Source of the DNA: Ridgeia piscesae
Taxonomy: Eukaryota; Annelida; Polychaeta; Sabellida; Siboglinidae
Direction: 5' to 3'
Assembly (NCBI GenBank): GCA_025642075.2
Contig: JAODUO010000134.1
Coordinates: 455,001 to 519,000 of the forward strand
Length of the DNA: 64,000 bases
The position numbers were made by a program, and so were the translations under genes. Under the pieces are notes generated by a model. That model was not told the DNA's origin and did no database searches. It saw only the letters and a program-made list of their open reading frames with translations. Each line of letters starts with the position of its first letter. Positions within the stretch are counted from its first letter, which is position 1. Below, in pieces: positions 61,079 to 64,000 of this stretch.

Positions 61079-61420
61079 TATATATTATACATGTACATAA
61101 TATACATTATTATATTTTATACATCTGTGTAATGGAAGTAAACATTAAAATGGTGATTGTAAGTCAGTCTGGAGCAGAAATGCAGCAATCATTGGTTGAT
61201 TTACTGGTTCCTTGGAAGACGATAGATTTACAAACTGCCGTGTCTTATTGCAGAGTCGCCAGCAGGAACGTTTGTGTGTCGGTCCAACGCCCTGTCTTAC
61301 CCCGTGTGCCACGCCCTGCAGCGGATGGGTCGGTGTCGAGTCAAGTACGTTCAGATGCAGTGTTGCCGCACGTGTCGGCCAAAACACCACGACAAGAGCG
61401 CGCCACTCACCAAGTCATAA
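17943..61420 (+). CDS. ADAMTS7/12-like: ADAMTS-family secreted metalloprotease, 23 coding exons (whole gene)
   Basis: Complete gene. Exons join in phase to 4440 nt, 1479 residues plus TAA. Order: signal peptide (about 1-24), prodomain (25-250) with furin-type RYRR (79-82), cysteine switch GCGVD (C217) and RSKR (247-250); metalloprotease with zinc motif HELGHNFGMQHD (402-413, catalytic E403) and Met-turn M430; disintegrin-like (about 465-550); TSP1-1 (554-609); Cys-rich and spacer (610-833); TSP1-2 to TSP1-5 (835-1054); Thr-rich linker (1122-1232); TSP1-6 to TSP1-8 (1256-1420); PLAC (1425-1479). Known ADAMTS enzymes are secreted, furin-activated proteases of extracellular-matrix proteins. The 8 TSP1 repeats, mucin-like linker and PLAC are shared with ADAMTS7/12, which cleave matrix substrates such as COMP; the substrate here is unknown. 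All catalytic residues are present. Start chosen at 17943 (A at -3, hydrophobic leader follows); an in-frame ATG at 17904 has weaker context. Confidence 0.95.
18618..18719. repeat. (TA)n(GT)n compound microsatellite
   Basis: About 40 TA units followed by 11-12 GT units in intron 1. Confidence 0.96.
21048..21067. repeat. Perfect 20-bp palindrome
   Basis: ACTAGTCATGCATGACTAGT equals its own reverse complement. It is isolated within unique intron 1 sequence. Confidence 0.9.
21849..22225 (+). CDS. ADAMTS7/12-like: Exon 2: prodomain, first part
   Basis: Residues 40-165, phase 1 in, phase 0 out, donor GTAAGT. It encodes the conserved prodomain start ([16 protein letters not shown]), a furin-like RYRR at 79-82, an N-glycosylation sequon NHT at 129 and the [10 protein letters not shown] segment. 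Mammalian ADAMTS7 prodomain is removed in more than one furin step, so the early RYRR may be a first cut; that is inference. Confidence 0.95.
22265..22571. repeat. TA-rich simple repeat with short interruptions
   Basis: About 300 bp of TA repeats broken by short segments such as GTATATATAGTATTATA and CAGTGTATACATTATA. It starts about 40 bp after the exon 2 donor. Confidence 0.95.
23784..23865. repeat. Hairpin: 39-bp inverted repeat, 4-nt loop
   Basis: Left arm 23784-23822 and right arm 23827-23865 pair over 39 positions with one mismatch; the loop is CATA. Each arm holds ACCCATGGAATTTTTGG or its complement. It could be a foldback element, a MITE-like remnant, or a transcribed stem-loop in the ADAMTS intron. 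No terminal duplication was identified. Confidence 0.93.
25483..25655. repeat. (CTGT)(CCGT/CCAT) tetranucleotide array
   Basis: About 170 bp of CTGTCCGTCTGTCCATCTGT-type units, ending at TTTGGACAATTAATT. Open frames on both strands (Thr/Asp/Arg or Cys/Ser/Val strings) are repeat products. Confidence 0.94.
29111..29155. repeat. 13-bp tandem repeat, about 3.5 copies
   Basis: TTATGTTGACACC repeated three times followed by a partial TTATGTAGA. Confidence 0.92.
30201..30370 (-). other. Exon-like segment antisense in intron 2
   Basis: On the - strand a 170-nt open segment is bounded by an acceptor-like TATATAGCAG and a strong donor-like CTT|GTAAGTAT. It encodes 56 codons that begin [19 protein letters not shown] and end FQISGDRKT, a plausible charged helix. 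No domain is recognised, no partner exon was found and the surrounding frame continues. It could be an exon of a nested gene, a transposon remnant or chance. Confidence 0.25.
30735..30822. repeat. (TA)n microsatellite
   Basis: About 44 uninterrupted TA units in intron 2. Confidence 0.96.
32743..32790. repeat. 17-bp tandem repeat, 3 copies
   Basis: The phrase ATTATCTCCTGGTTAGC recurs with a 17-bp period; the third copy is diverged (ATTATCACCTCC). Confidence 0.85.
33224..33389 (+). CDS. ADAMTS7/12-like: Exon 3: prodomain, cysteine switch
   Basis: Residues 166-220, phase 0 in, phase 1 out, donor GTATGT. It carries the family prodomain signature [16 protein letters not shown] and ends GCGVD, where C217 is the likely cysteine-switch residue that holds the zinc site inactive. 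A His/Asp/Lys-rich stretch (about 203-215) precedes it. Confidence 0.95.
33390..37872 (+). other. Intron 3
   Basis: 4.5 kb, CpG-poor apart from a GC-richer patch at about 33960-34110. Several 70-130-codon frames on both strands match no known family. No array and no transposon was recognised. Confidence 0.8.
37873..38072 (+). CDS. ADAMTS7/12-like: Exon 4: furin site and metalloprotease start
   Basis: Residues 221-287, phase 1 in, phase 0 out, donor GTAAGT. It contains the pro-enzyme cleavage site RSKR (247-250) followed by [19 protein letters not shown], the start of the catalytic domain. The exon ends YVLTIMNI. Confidence 0.96.
38077..38240. repeat. 9-bp CTGCCTCAT/CTGTCTCAT array
   Basis: About 18 units of a 9-bp repeat start only a few bases after the exon 4 donor. 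Because 9 is a multiple of three, the exon 4 frame stays open through it as [23 protein letters not shown] sequence to a stop at 38241-38243. Confidence 0.93.
38244..40059 (+). other. Rest of intron 4
   Basis: Unique sequence. A frame open for about 178 codons runs directly into exon 5 from 39526. It includes a CpG-rich, Pro/Thr-coding patch at 39770-39890 that resembles no known domain. It ends at the exon 5 acceptor TTCTTTTCAG. Confidence 0.75.
40060..40143 (+). CDS. ADAMTS7/12-like: Exon 5: metalloprotease
   Basis: Residues 288-315, an 84-nt exon of phase 0-0. It encodes [20 protein letters not shown], the conserved strand-helix segment of the reprolysin fold. The donor GAG|GTTAGT is usable though not consensus at +3/+4. 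Confidence 0.95.
40144..41579 (+). other. Intron 5
   Basis: 1.4 kb, AT-rich, with no repeat array or gene recognised. The exon 5 frame stays open for 46 codons past the donor. Confidence 0.8.
41580..41704 (+). CDS. ADAMTS7/12-like: Exon 6: metalloprotease
   Basis: Residues 316-357, phase 0 in, phase 2 out. It encodes [18 protein letters not shown] and [10 protein letters not shown], both characteristic of ADAMTS catalytic domains. The donor is ACTAG|GTAGGT; the next GT downstream would bring in a TAG stop, so this donor is preferred. Confidence 0.96.
41705..42069 (+). other. Intron 6
   Basis: 365 bp. It holds a duplicated phrase, GGTCAGTGGACTGACCAGTG, near 41910-41950. Acceptor TGTTTTCAG. 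Confidence 0.85.
42070..42219 (+). CDS. ADAMTS7/12-like: Exon 7: metalloprotease, zinc-binding helix
   Basis: Residues 357-407, phase 2-2. It encodes [20 protein letters not shown] and the first part of the zinc site, HELGH (H402, E403, H406). The intron splits the Asn codon directly after HELGH. The [10 protein letters not shown] phrase is strongly conserved among ADAMTS6/7/10/12-type enzymes. Confidence 0.97.
46018..46170. repeat. 25-bp tandem repeat, about 6 copies
   Basis: Units read GATC(T/C)AACA(G/A)GAAT(A/C)TC followed by AGTGTAAT; the last unit has one extra base. Confidence 0.9.
47205..47485. repeat. Degenerate 24-25-bp repeat
   Basis: About eleven diverged units built on TCTGTGGTCTC followed by a CAAACTC-like phrase. 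Spacing is uneven, so this looks like an old array. Confidence 0.75.
47873..48019 (+). CDS. ADAMTS7/12-like: Exon 8: metalloprotease C-terminal part, Met-turn
   Basis: Residues 407-456, phase 2-2. It completes the zinc site (NFGMQHD, third ligand H412) and has the Met-turn in QLIMAPQL (M430). It ends [13 protein letters not shown], the usual close of the catalytic domain. The donor is CTTGA|GTGAGT, and a sequon NCS is present. Confidence 0.97.
48020..48569 (+). other. Intron 8
   Basis: 550 bp with short GAT(G)-rich runs (GATGATGGGGGTGATTGTGA and similar). No gene. Confidence 0.85.
48570..48714 (+). CDS. ADAMTS7/12-like: Exon 9: disintegrin-like domain, first part
   Basis: Residues 456-504, phase 2 in, phase 0 out, donor GTAAGT. 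It encodes [10 protein letters not shown] then [17 protein letters not shown], a close match to the ADAMTS7/12 style of disintegrin-like start. Confidence 0.96.
48873..48965 (+). CDS. ADAMTS7/12-like: Exon 10: disintegrin-like domain, middle
   Basis: Residues 505-535, phase 0-0, donor GTAAGT. It encodes [20 protein letters not shown], then EGTLCGSNE. The preceding intron 9 is only 158 bp. Confidence 0.96.
48966..50115 (+). other. Intron 10
   Basis: 1.15 kb. From about 49880 to 50115 the phrase GTGACTT(C/T)(C/T)(C/G)TTCGTTCCTA recurs as a diverged repeat of about 60-90 bp running up to the acceptor. Confidence 0.75.
50116..50261 (+). CDS. ADAMTS7/12-like: Exon 11: end of disintegrin-like, first half of TSP1-1
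   Basis: Residues 536-584, phase 0 in, phase 2 out. WCFAGRC closes the disintegrin-like domain. [19 protein letters not shown] starts the central thrombospondin type 1 repeat, with WxxW sites for C-mannosylation and CSRSCGAG matching the O-fucosylation pattern CxxSCxxG. Confidence 0.97.
50300..50425. repeat. (TGCGTC)n hexanucleotide array
   Basis: About 20 units of TGCGTC/TGCGTT starting about 40 bp after the exon 11 donor. Confidence 0.94.
50510..50592. repeat. (GT)n and G-rich GGTG run
   Basis: A GT run is followed by GGGGGGTGGGGTG and (GGGTGGGT)n. The + strand has at least four close G-runs, so G-quadruplex formation is possible. Confidence 0.85.
50604..50851 (+). repeat. Tandemly duplicated 3' splice-site region (50-bp unit)
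   Basis: The phrase GTTCACA(G/A)ACCCAATAATGG starts at 50604, 50654, 50704, 50754 and 50800. A sixth copy of its first half (50844-50851) is the true exon 12 acceptor. Spacings are 50, 50, 50, 46 and 44 bp. Copies 1, 5 and 6 keep AG; copies 2-4 have AA, which destroys the splice site. Confidence 0.92.
50852..51021 (+). CDS. ADAMTS7/12-like: Exon 12: second half of TSP1-1 and start of Cys-rich domain
   Basis: Residues 584-641, phase 2 in, phase 1 out. It encodes [18 protein letters not shown], completing TSP1-1, then the Cys-rich start [11 protein letters not shown]. The frame fixes the acceptor at 50851; using the decoy copies upstream at 50807 or 50611 would shift the frame. Confidence 0.95.
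51022..52683 (+). other. Intron 12
   Basis: 1.66 kb, unique sequence, no gene recognised. A diverged repeat of AGACCACCTGTCTT(A/G)A lies at about 52535-52590. Confidence 0.8.
52684..52811 (+). CDS. ADAMTS7/12-like: Exon 13: Cys-rich domain
   Basis: Residues 641-683, phase 1 in, phase 0 out, donor GTGAGT. It encodes [20 protein letters not shown] and [12 protein letters not shown], the usual Cys-rich landmarks. Confidence 0.96.
52864..52972. repeat. 7-bp TGTTACC/TGTTACA array
   Basis: About 15 heptamers, first ending CC then switching to CA, starting about 50 bp after the exon 13 donor. Leu/Pro/Val/Thr/Cys reading frames here are repeat products. Confidence 0.94.
52973..53595 (+). other. Rest of intron 13
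   Basis: AT-rich unique sequence with no gene. The in-frame stretch before exon 14 is not supported as coding; the acceptor CTGTTGCAG is clear. Confidence 0.8.
53596..53716 (+). CDS. ADAMTS7/12-like: Exon 14: end of Cys-rich, start of spacer
   Basis: Residues 684-724, phase 0 in, phase 1 out, donor GTGAGT. It encodes [20 protein letters not shown] and [14 protein letters not shown]; the CGVCxGDGSTC-type motif marks the Cys-rich/spacer junction in all ADAMTS. Confidence 0.96.
53717..54275 (+). other. Intron 14
   Basis: 559 bp, AT-rich, nothing recognised. Confidence 0.85.
54276..54517 (+). CDS. ADAMTS7/12-like: Exon 15: spacer domain
   Basis: Residues 724-804, phase 1 in, phase 0 out, donor GTGAGT. 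It encodes [20 protein letters not shown] and later [20 protein letters not shown], the conserved beta-strands of the cysteine-poor spacer, which in this family supports substrate and matrix binding. Confidence 0.96.
54518..55228 (+). other. Intron 15
   Basis: 711 bp. An AT-rich stretch with TAAATAAAT/AATTAATTA phrases lies at about 54880-54960. No gene. Confidence 0.85.
55229..55491 (+). CDS. ADAMTS7/12-like: Exon 16: end of spacer and TSP1-2
   Basis: Residues 805-892, phase 0 in, phase 2 out. The spacer ends with [18 protein letters not shown] (sequon NST); TSP1-2 begins [26 protein letters not shown] fits the O-fucosylation pattern. Confidence 0.96.
55492..56058 (+). other. Intron 16
   Basis: 567 bp. 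It holds a 27-bp tandem repeat (55771-55880) and the duplicated phrase GTGATTAGACAAAAT. Confidence 0.85.
55771..55880. repeat. 27-bp tandem repeat, 4 copies
   Basis: Units TGTAGTCATTTATTTCTTTA plus TATATTC start at 55771, 55798, 55825 and 55852. Confidence 0.92.
56059..56278 (+). CDS. ADAMTS7/12-like: Exon 17: TSP1-3 and start of TSP1-4
   Basis: Residues 892-965, phase 2 in, phase 0 out. TSP1-3 runs from [18 protein letters not shown] to the CHFKEPCP close. The last residues, DWKTGEWTG, open TSP1-4. The donor is GGG|GTGGGT, weaker than most in the gene. Confidence 0.94.
56424..56509. repeat. Interlocked inverted repeats (A-B-A'-B')
   Basis: Segment A (56424-56438, CGTTTAAAGAGTGCA) is the exact reverse complement of 56462-56476. 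Segment B (56437-56461) is the reverse complement of 56485-56509 with two mismatches over 25 bp. The order A-B-A'-B' means both stems cannot nest; they would form a pseudoknot-like fold in RNA. Confidence 0.9.
56756..56840. repeat. (CAGTA)17 pentanucleotide array
   Basis: Seventeen perfect CAGTA units. Confidence 0.97.
56938..57087 (+). CDS. ADAMTS7/12-like: Exon 18: TSP1-4 (divergent) and start of TSP1-5
   Basis: Residues 966-1015, phase 0-0, acceptor CTTGTAG. It reads [16 protein letters not shown], a TSP1 core in which the usual CSxTCGxG is replaced by CTADPCSV, so the O-fucose site is lost. It closes CTNMSC and then starts the next repeat with VWHPAAWSQ. The acceptor was chosen because phase 0 is required. 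Confidence 0.9.
57088..57748 (+). other. Intron 18
   Basis: 661 bp, AT-rich, nothing recognised. The acceptor TCTCTTGCAG is strong. Confidence 0.85.
57749..58501 (+). CDS. ADAMTS7/12-like: Exon 19: TSP1-5 and Thr-rich mucin-like linker
   Basis: Residues 1016-1266, phase 0-0, 753 nt, by far the longest exon. [16 protein letters not shown] continues TSP1-5 to C1054. A charged/Pro-rich stretch (1055-1121) follows, then a mucin-like region (1122-1232) that is mostly Thr with Pro, Ala and Ser, made by ACA/ACT/ACC repeats, then an acidic stretch and [11 protein letters not shown] opening TSP1-6. Such a linker is expected to be heavily O-glycosylated. In ADAMTS7 and ADAMTS12 the mucin domain is also encoded between TSP1 groups and can carry glycosaminoglycan. 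Confidence 0.95.
58502..59245 (+). other. Intron 19
   Basis: 744 bp, nothing recognised. Confidence 0.85.
59246..59416 (+). CDS. ADAMTS7/12-like: Exon 20: TSP1-6 and start of TSP1-7
   Basis: Residues 1267-1323, phase 0-0. [20 protein letters not shown] continues TSP1-6; SKPC/GAA departs from the O-fucose pattern. It ends [10 protein letters not shown], opening TSP1-7. The donor is AAG|GTGGGT. Confidence 0.95.
59417..59885 (+). other. Intron 20
   Basis: 469 bp, AT-rich, nothing recognised. Confidence 0.85.
59886..60038 (+). CDS. ADAMTS7/12-like: Exon 21: TSP1-7 and start of TSP1-8
   Basis: Residues 1324-1374, phase 0-0, donor [22 protein letters not shown] is a canonical TSP1 core with an O-fucose pattern. 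The exon ends [10 protein letters not shown], opening TSP1-8. The repeated phase 0 boundaries just before the first Cys of each repeat (exons 19-22) suggest growth by exon duplication. Confidence 0.96.
60039..60718 (+). other. Intron 21
   Basis: 680 bp. The phrase CAAATTCTGATGAGGTTATT occurs at about 60160 and, slightly changed, at 60232. No gene. Confidence 0.85.
60719..60869 (+). CDS. ADAMTS7/12-like: Exon 22: TSP1-8
   Basis: Residues 1375-1425, phase 0 in, phase 1 out, donor [22 protein letters not shown] is a canonical TSP1 core; it closes CNEEACP and continues VTST into the PLAC exon. It would join in the same phase to the exon-like segment at 63377. Confidence 0.96.
60870..61253 (+). 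other. Intron 22, with (TA)n at 61034-61075
   Basis: 384 bp. A TA microsatellite lies in the middle; the acceptor is TCTTATTGCAG. Confidence 0.88.
61254..61420 (+). CDS. ADAMTS7/12-like: Exon 23: PLAC domain and stop
   Basis: Residues 1425-1479 and TAA at 61418-61420. Cysteine spacing around [20 protein letters not shown] and [10 protein letters not shown] is that of the PLAC (protease and lacunin) domain, a six-Cys module at the C-terminus of several ADAMTS, ADAMTSL and papilin proteins. The protein ends with a basic/His tail. CpG is unusually dense in this exon and just after it. Confidence 0.96.
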
Positions 61421-61647
61421 TGCCCACCCACCGTGCACGCGTGTGTGCGTGCGTGTAGCCAAATTCCAGAACGTTATTGTCAACAGACGCGGGAGACTGG
61501 GCGAGTTTACTGCACGCGTGAGTCGCGATGACACCAGTGACATGCTACCGCAGAACAGACGATGACGATGAACCACTGGAGCTTGCCTGAACGAGATGGG
61601 GGTCATGTGACTGTATCATGTGACTTCTGGATGTTTTGAATGATCAG

Positions 61648-61706
61648 TGGTCAGATGCAATCAGTGGTCAGATGCAACCAGTGGTCAGATGCAACCAGTG
61701 GTCAAA
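61648..61706. repeat. 17-bp tandem repeat, about 3.5 copies
   Basis: CAGTGGTCAGATGCAA(C/T) repeated, with the last copy changed to CAGTGGTCAAATGCTGG. Confidence 0.92.
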
Positions 61707-63259
61707 TGCTGGTTTCTCCCGCAGTGTTTGACATACAGTTGCAACGAGAGAGACGCAAAGAATGTCAGTGTGAGAACTTTTATGTCACTGCATACGTCAG
61801 ACTGTCGACATTGCCAGGGTTAAATGCAACAACGTTGTCATGGCGACCATGACGTGTTCCTCCCAAGTGATTACACTCTGATATTACGAAGAACGTCAGC
61901 GGAGGGGTGAATAACCTTATTCAACTGCTGGCAGCGTTATCCGCACCCCACATGGGAGCACCACGTGATATATGCAAATTGTCCTGTCATGCTATCTACA
62001 CGAAAACTGTCTGCACGACTACTGACAACGCAGCAAAGCACAAATGCTGTGTGTGAATTGATGAGTGATTTGGCCCGCGGACTCACAGACTGTTAACGTC
62101 TTCAGTGTATTCGTCCACCTTCAGTGAGCTTCTAGTTACGAAAGCATGCAAGTTAGACGCCAAGCAAAAACAGTCTGTAACATAAGTACAGTAAACTGCG
62201 TATTTATCTGAACACTATTTGTATATAAGGATGACAACATAACACATGTTATGATCTTGGAGTGAGTGAGTGAGTGTGAGTGTGTGTGTGTGTTAATGAG
62301 TGTTTTTGTGTGGCGCTTGGAAAGTATCATAGGCATACAACGCCAGTCGTTGGGTGTCCTCCTGTTGATAAGACGTTCACTCACTAATCACATGTACTAC
62401 TAAGTAAGGTGTATTACTCCTGACTCATTCTATGTTGCTATGTAAAATATGTGAACAGGTCAAAGTGAAATATCTGGTTGAAAATGACTCCTAAATAGGC
62501 ATGACATTTGTAAGTGTCGATTCATGTGCATTACGTTTTAGTGCACAGTGAACTTTCTGCTAACCAATCTTTAGGCAGGATATCTGTCTATCTTATATCA
62601 TTTAGTTACGATGTATTCATTACTGTGGTAATGCTGTGTGTGAATGCTGCATTCCAAACTGACGTTTGGTTGTCGGAGATAAGTAATCTTACGTTTAATA
62701 TGGTTATTACAAGTGTATATGAAACACCCACATCTTATTTATTCTGTGCGAATGATGCATGCAATCTGTTGTCTAAGTATCCCTAGATAAATTGAGCACT
62801 TTCTAACAAAGCAAGCACATACAGTAAGAGCATATGCTGTTTCTCTGCCATGCTGAGTTATTATTGCAAGTTTCAAAGGCTTATCGACCTTAAAATTAGC
62901 ATTGACATCAGTTCCAGTTTGTCAGTATTCCCTAACAGTAAAGTGCTTGTCGGTAATGTTGATAAGTCATGTTACCATGGTTACAACACAATACTGTTGC
63001 AATCTTCTTGCAAGTGCCCGTTGTGCAATGCAAACATAGTTTTGTTGCTACAAAAACGCCGGGTTTTAGTTTATATCTTTATCGCCTCATAGCCCGATAC
63101 ACTAATGCTCTCTGTAATGATGTCTGATACATGTCCTTATTCACCTCTTACACTGGTTGTTAATGCTGTATACAGGTGGATGTTAAATTATAACATAACA
63201 AAATGTATATTTATTATTATTATATGTCTGTATATTCACATGTAATTTTCACTTTATAA

Positions 63260-63265
63260 AATAAA
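63260..63265 (+). terminator. Polyadenylation signal AATAAA
   Basis: AATAAA lies in TTATAAAATAAACAC and is followed about 20 bp later by GU-rich TAGTGTGTTGGGT, the usual downstream element. It is the best placed signal for the ADAMTS transcript. Confidence 0.6.
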
Positions 63266-63376
63266 CACATTAATAATGCAATAGTGTGTTGGGTCCTCAT
63301 CGGCAGTACAGGGGTGTTAGCGGTTGCAGGAAGATAGATTAAATGTGTATTCAATTTCTTTCTTCTATGTCAACAG

Positions 63377-63420
63377 AATCTCCGTCCATCAAATACTGTA
63401 ACTTCACACCTGGAAAGTAT
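63377..63420 (+). other. Possible alternative 3' exon of the ADAMTS gene
   Basis: A 44-nt segment is flanked by a strong acceptor (TTTCTTTCTTCTATGTCAACAG) trimmed here to its last bases TTCTATGTCAACAG, and a strong donor (GTGAGT). Joined to exon 22 in phase 1 it reads ESPSIKYCNFTPGKY, starting with the same ESP as the PLAC exon, and exits in phase 0. It has one Cys and an NFT sequon. The next exon would lie beyond the window. It may be an isoform without PLAC, or chance. Confidence 0.35.
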
Positions 63421-64000
63421 GTGAGTCTATCCAGTTTGCTGCCATTTGATCATTTTCACAAGAAATTGTTTTGCCATCACTAGGGATAAACCATAAGTTC
63501 TCCATAGGTGACAGTGTTAGTGTGTTTAATATACTGTTGGCTTTGCAAAGTTGTAGAGATTGTGACAGGTGACAGGTGACATTCTATCAGAGCTGAAATA
63601 GAAATAACTGACATAGCAATAACCGACGCGACAGCTGGAGATGACAATACACTGTACTAGACATAAGGCATTTGGCTGGAGTAAAAACGAAAGAGCAGGA
63701 GATTGTCCACAAGTGACACAGTAAACGGGTGGAACATCTCTCGTTATTCTCGCCACACAGTCCCCTGGCTTGAAGGGTCACTTTGTCTGTACTGAGGGGA
63801 TGGTCGCTCAAGGTGCTTGTCTGGCGTGGTGACGAACGCAGCTGCTAGATGAACCATGAACAATGAAGCAAAGCAAGACAGATGCTACTGCACATAATGT
63901 CTGAGTTCACAAAGTCACAAACTCGCGCACAATTGCATACAGTGCTTTTTATATTAGGAACATGTCCACCACAAGTTCTGTTCCCCCGCCCCCCTTCATC
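63421..64000. other. Downstream sequence, nothing recognised
   Basis: Unique sequence. Two overlapping - strand frames of about 75 codons (63526-63811) match no known family. Confidence 0.5.

Larger units (their letters stand above)
61421..63290 (+). other. 3' untranslated region (predicted)
   Basis: About 1.85 kb between the stop codon and a polyadenylation signal. It holds a 17-bp triplication at 61648-61706 (CAGTGGTCAGATGCAAC), GTGAGTGAGTGAG/GT runs near 62260-62293 and otherwise unique AT-rich sequence. No protein gene was seen. Confidence 0.6.

Overview
This window is animal nuclear DNA. It holds one large intron-rich gene on the + strand, introns bounded by GT..AG, dense AT/CA microsatellites and many minisatellites. 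No bacterial operon, rRNA, tRNA or CRISPR array was seen. CpG is abundant in the first ~19.8 kb and scarce in most introns after that. This is the mosaic pattern expected of an invertebrate that methylates gene bodies. With the repeat load it would fit a marine invertebrate such as a mollusc or other lophotrochozoan, but the species is a guess.

Positions 1 to about 17.3 kb are intergenic. I find no convincing protein gene there. The stretch is a cluster of unrelated minisatellites: 21 bp (956-2060), 76 bp (2361-2588), 50 bp (3364-4175), 37 bp (6620-7210), 35 bp (7211-7905), 41 bp (9424-11023, 39 copies), 27 bp (12550-13496) and a 34-bp array that flips orientation (15713-16045). CA, CGCA, CATA and AT microsatellites lie among them. 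Long reading frames over the 21-, 41- and 27-bp arrays are products of repeat periodicity. A degraded LTR may lie at about 2165-2660.

Positions 17943 to 61420 hold a complete secreted metalloprotease gene of the ADAMTS family, in 23 coding exons with matching splice phases, 4440 nt and 1479 residues. Domain order is signal peptide, prodomain with cysteine switch and furin site, zinc metalloprotease, disintegrin-like, TSP1 repeat 1, Cys-rich, spacer, TSP1 repeats 2-5, a Thr-rich mucin-like linker, TSP1 repeats 6-8, and a C-terminal PLAC domain. Eight TSP1 repeats, a mucin linker and PLAC place it with the ADAMTS7/ADAMTS12 group. A CpG-rich putative promoter with GC, CRE-like and inverted CCAAT boxes lies 0.5 kb upstream. 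A polyadenylation signal with a GU-rich flank lies at 63260.

Beyond the gene, an exon-like segment at 63377-63420 joins in frame to exon 22 in place of the PLAC exon and may be an alternative 3' exon. Other notable structures are tandemly duplicated 3' splice sites before exon 12, repeats starting just after several 5' splice sites, a near-perfect 39-bp hairpin in intron 2, interlocked inverted repeats in intron 17, and an exon-like segment on the - strand inside intron 2. I did not find a clearly new multi-gene system; the gene is a recognisable family member with some lineage-specific features.
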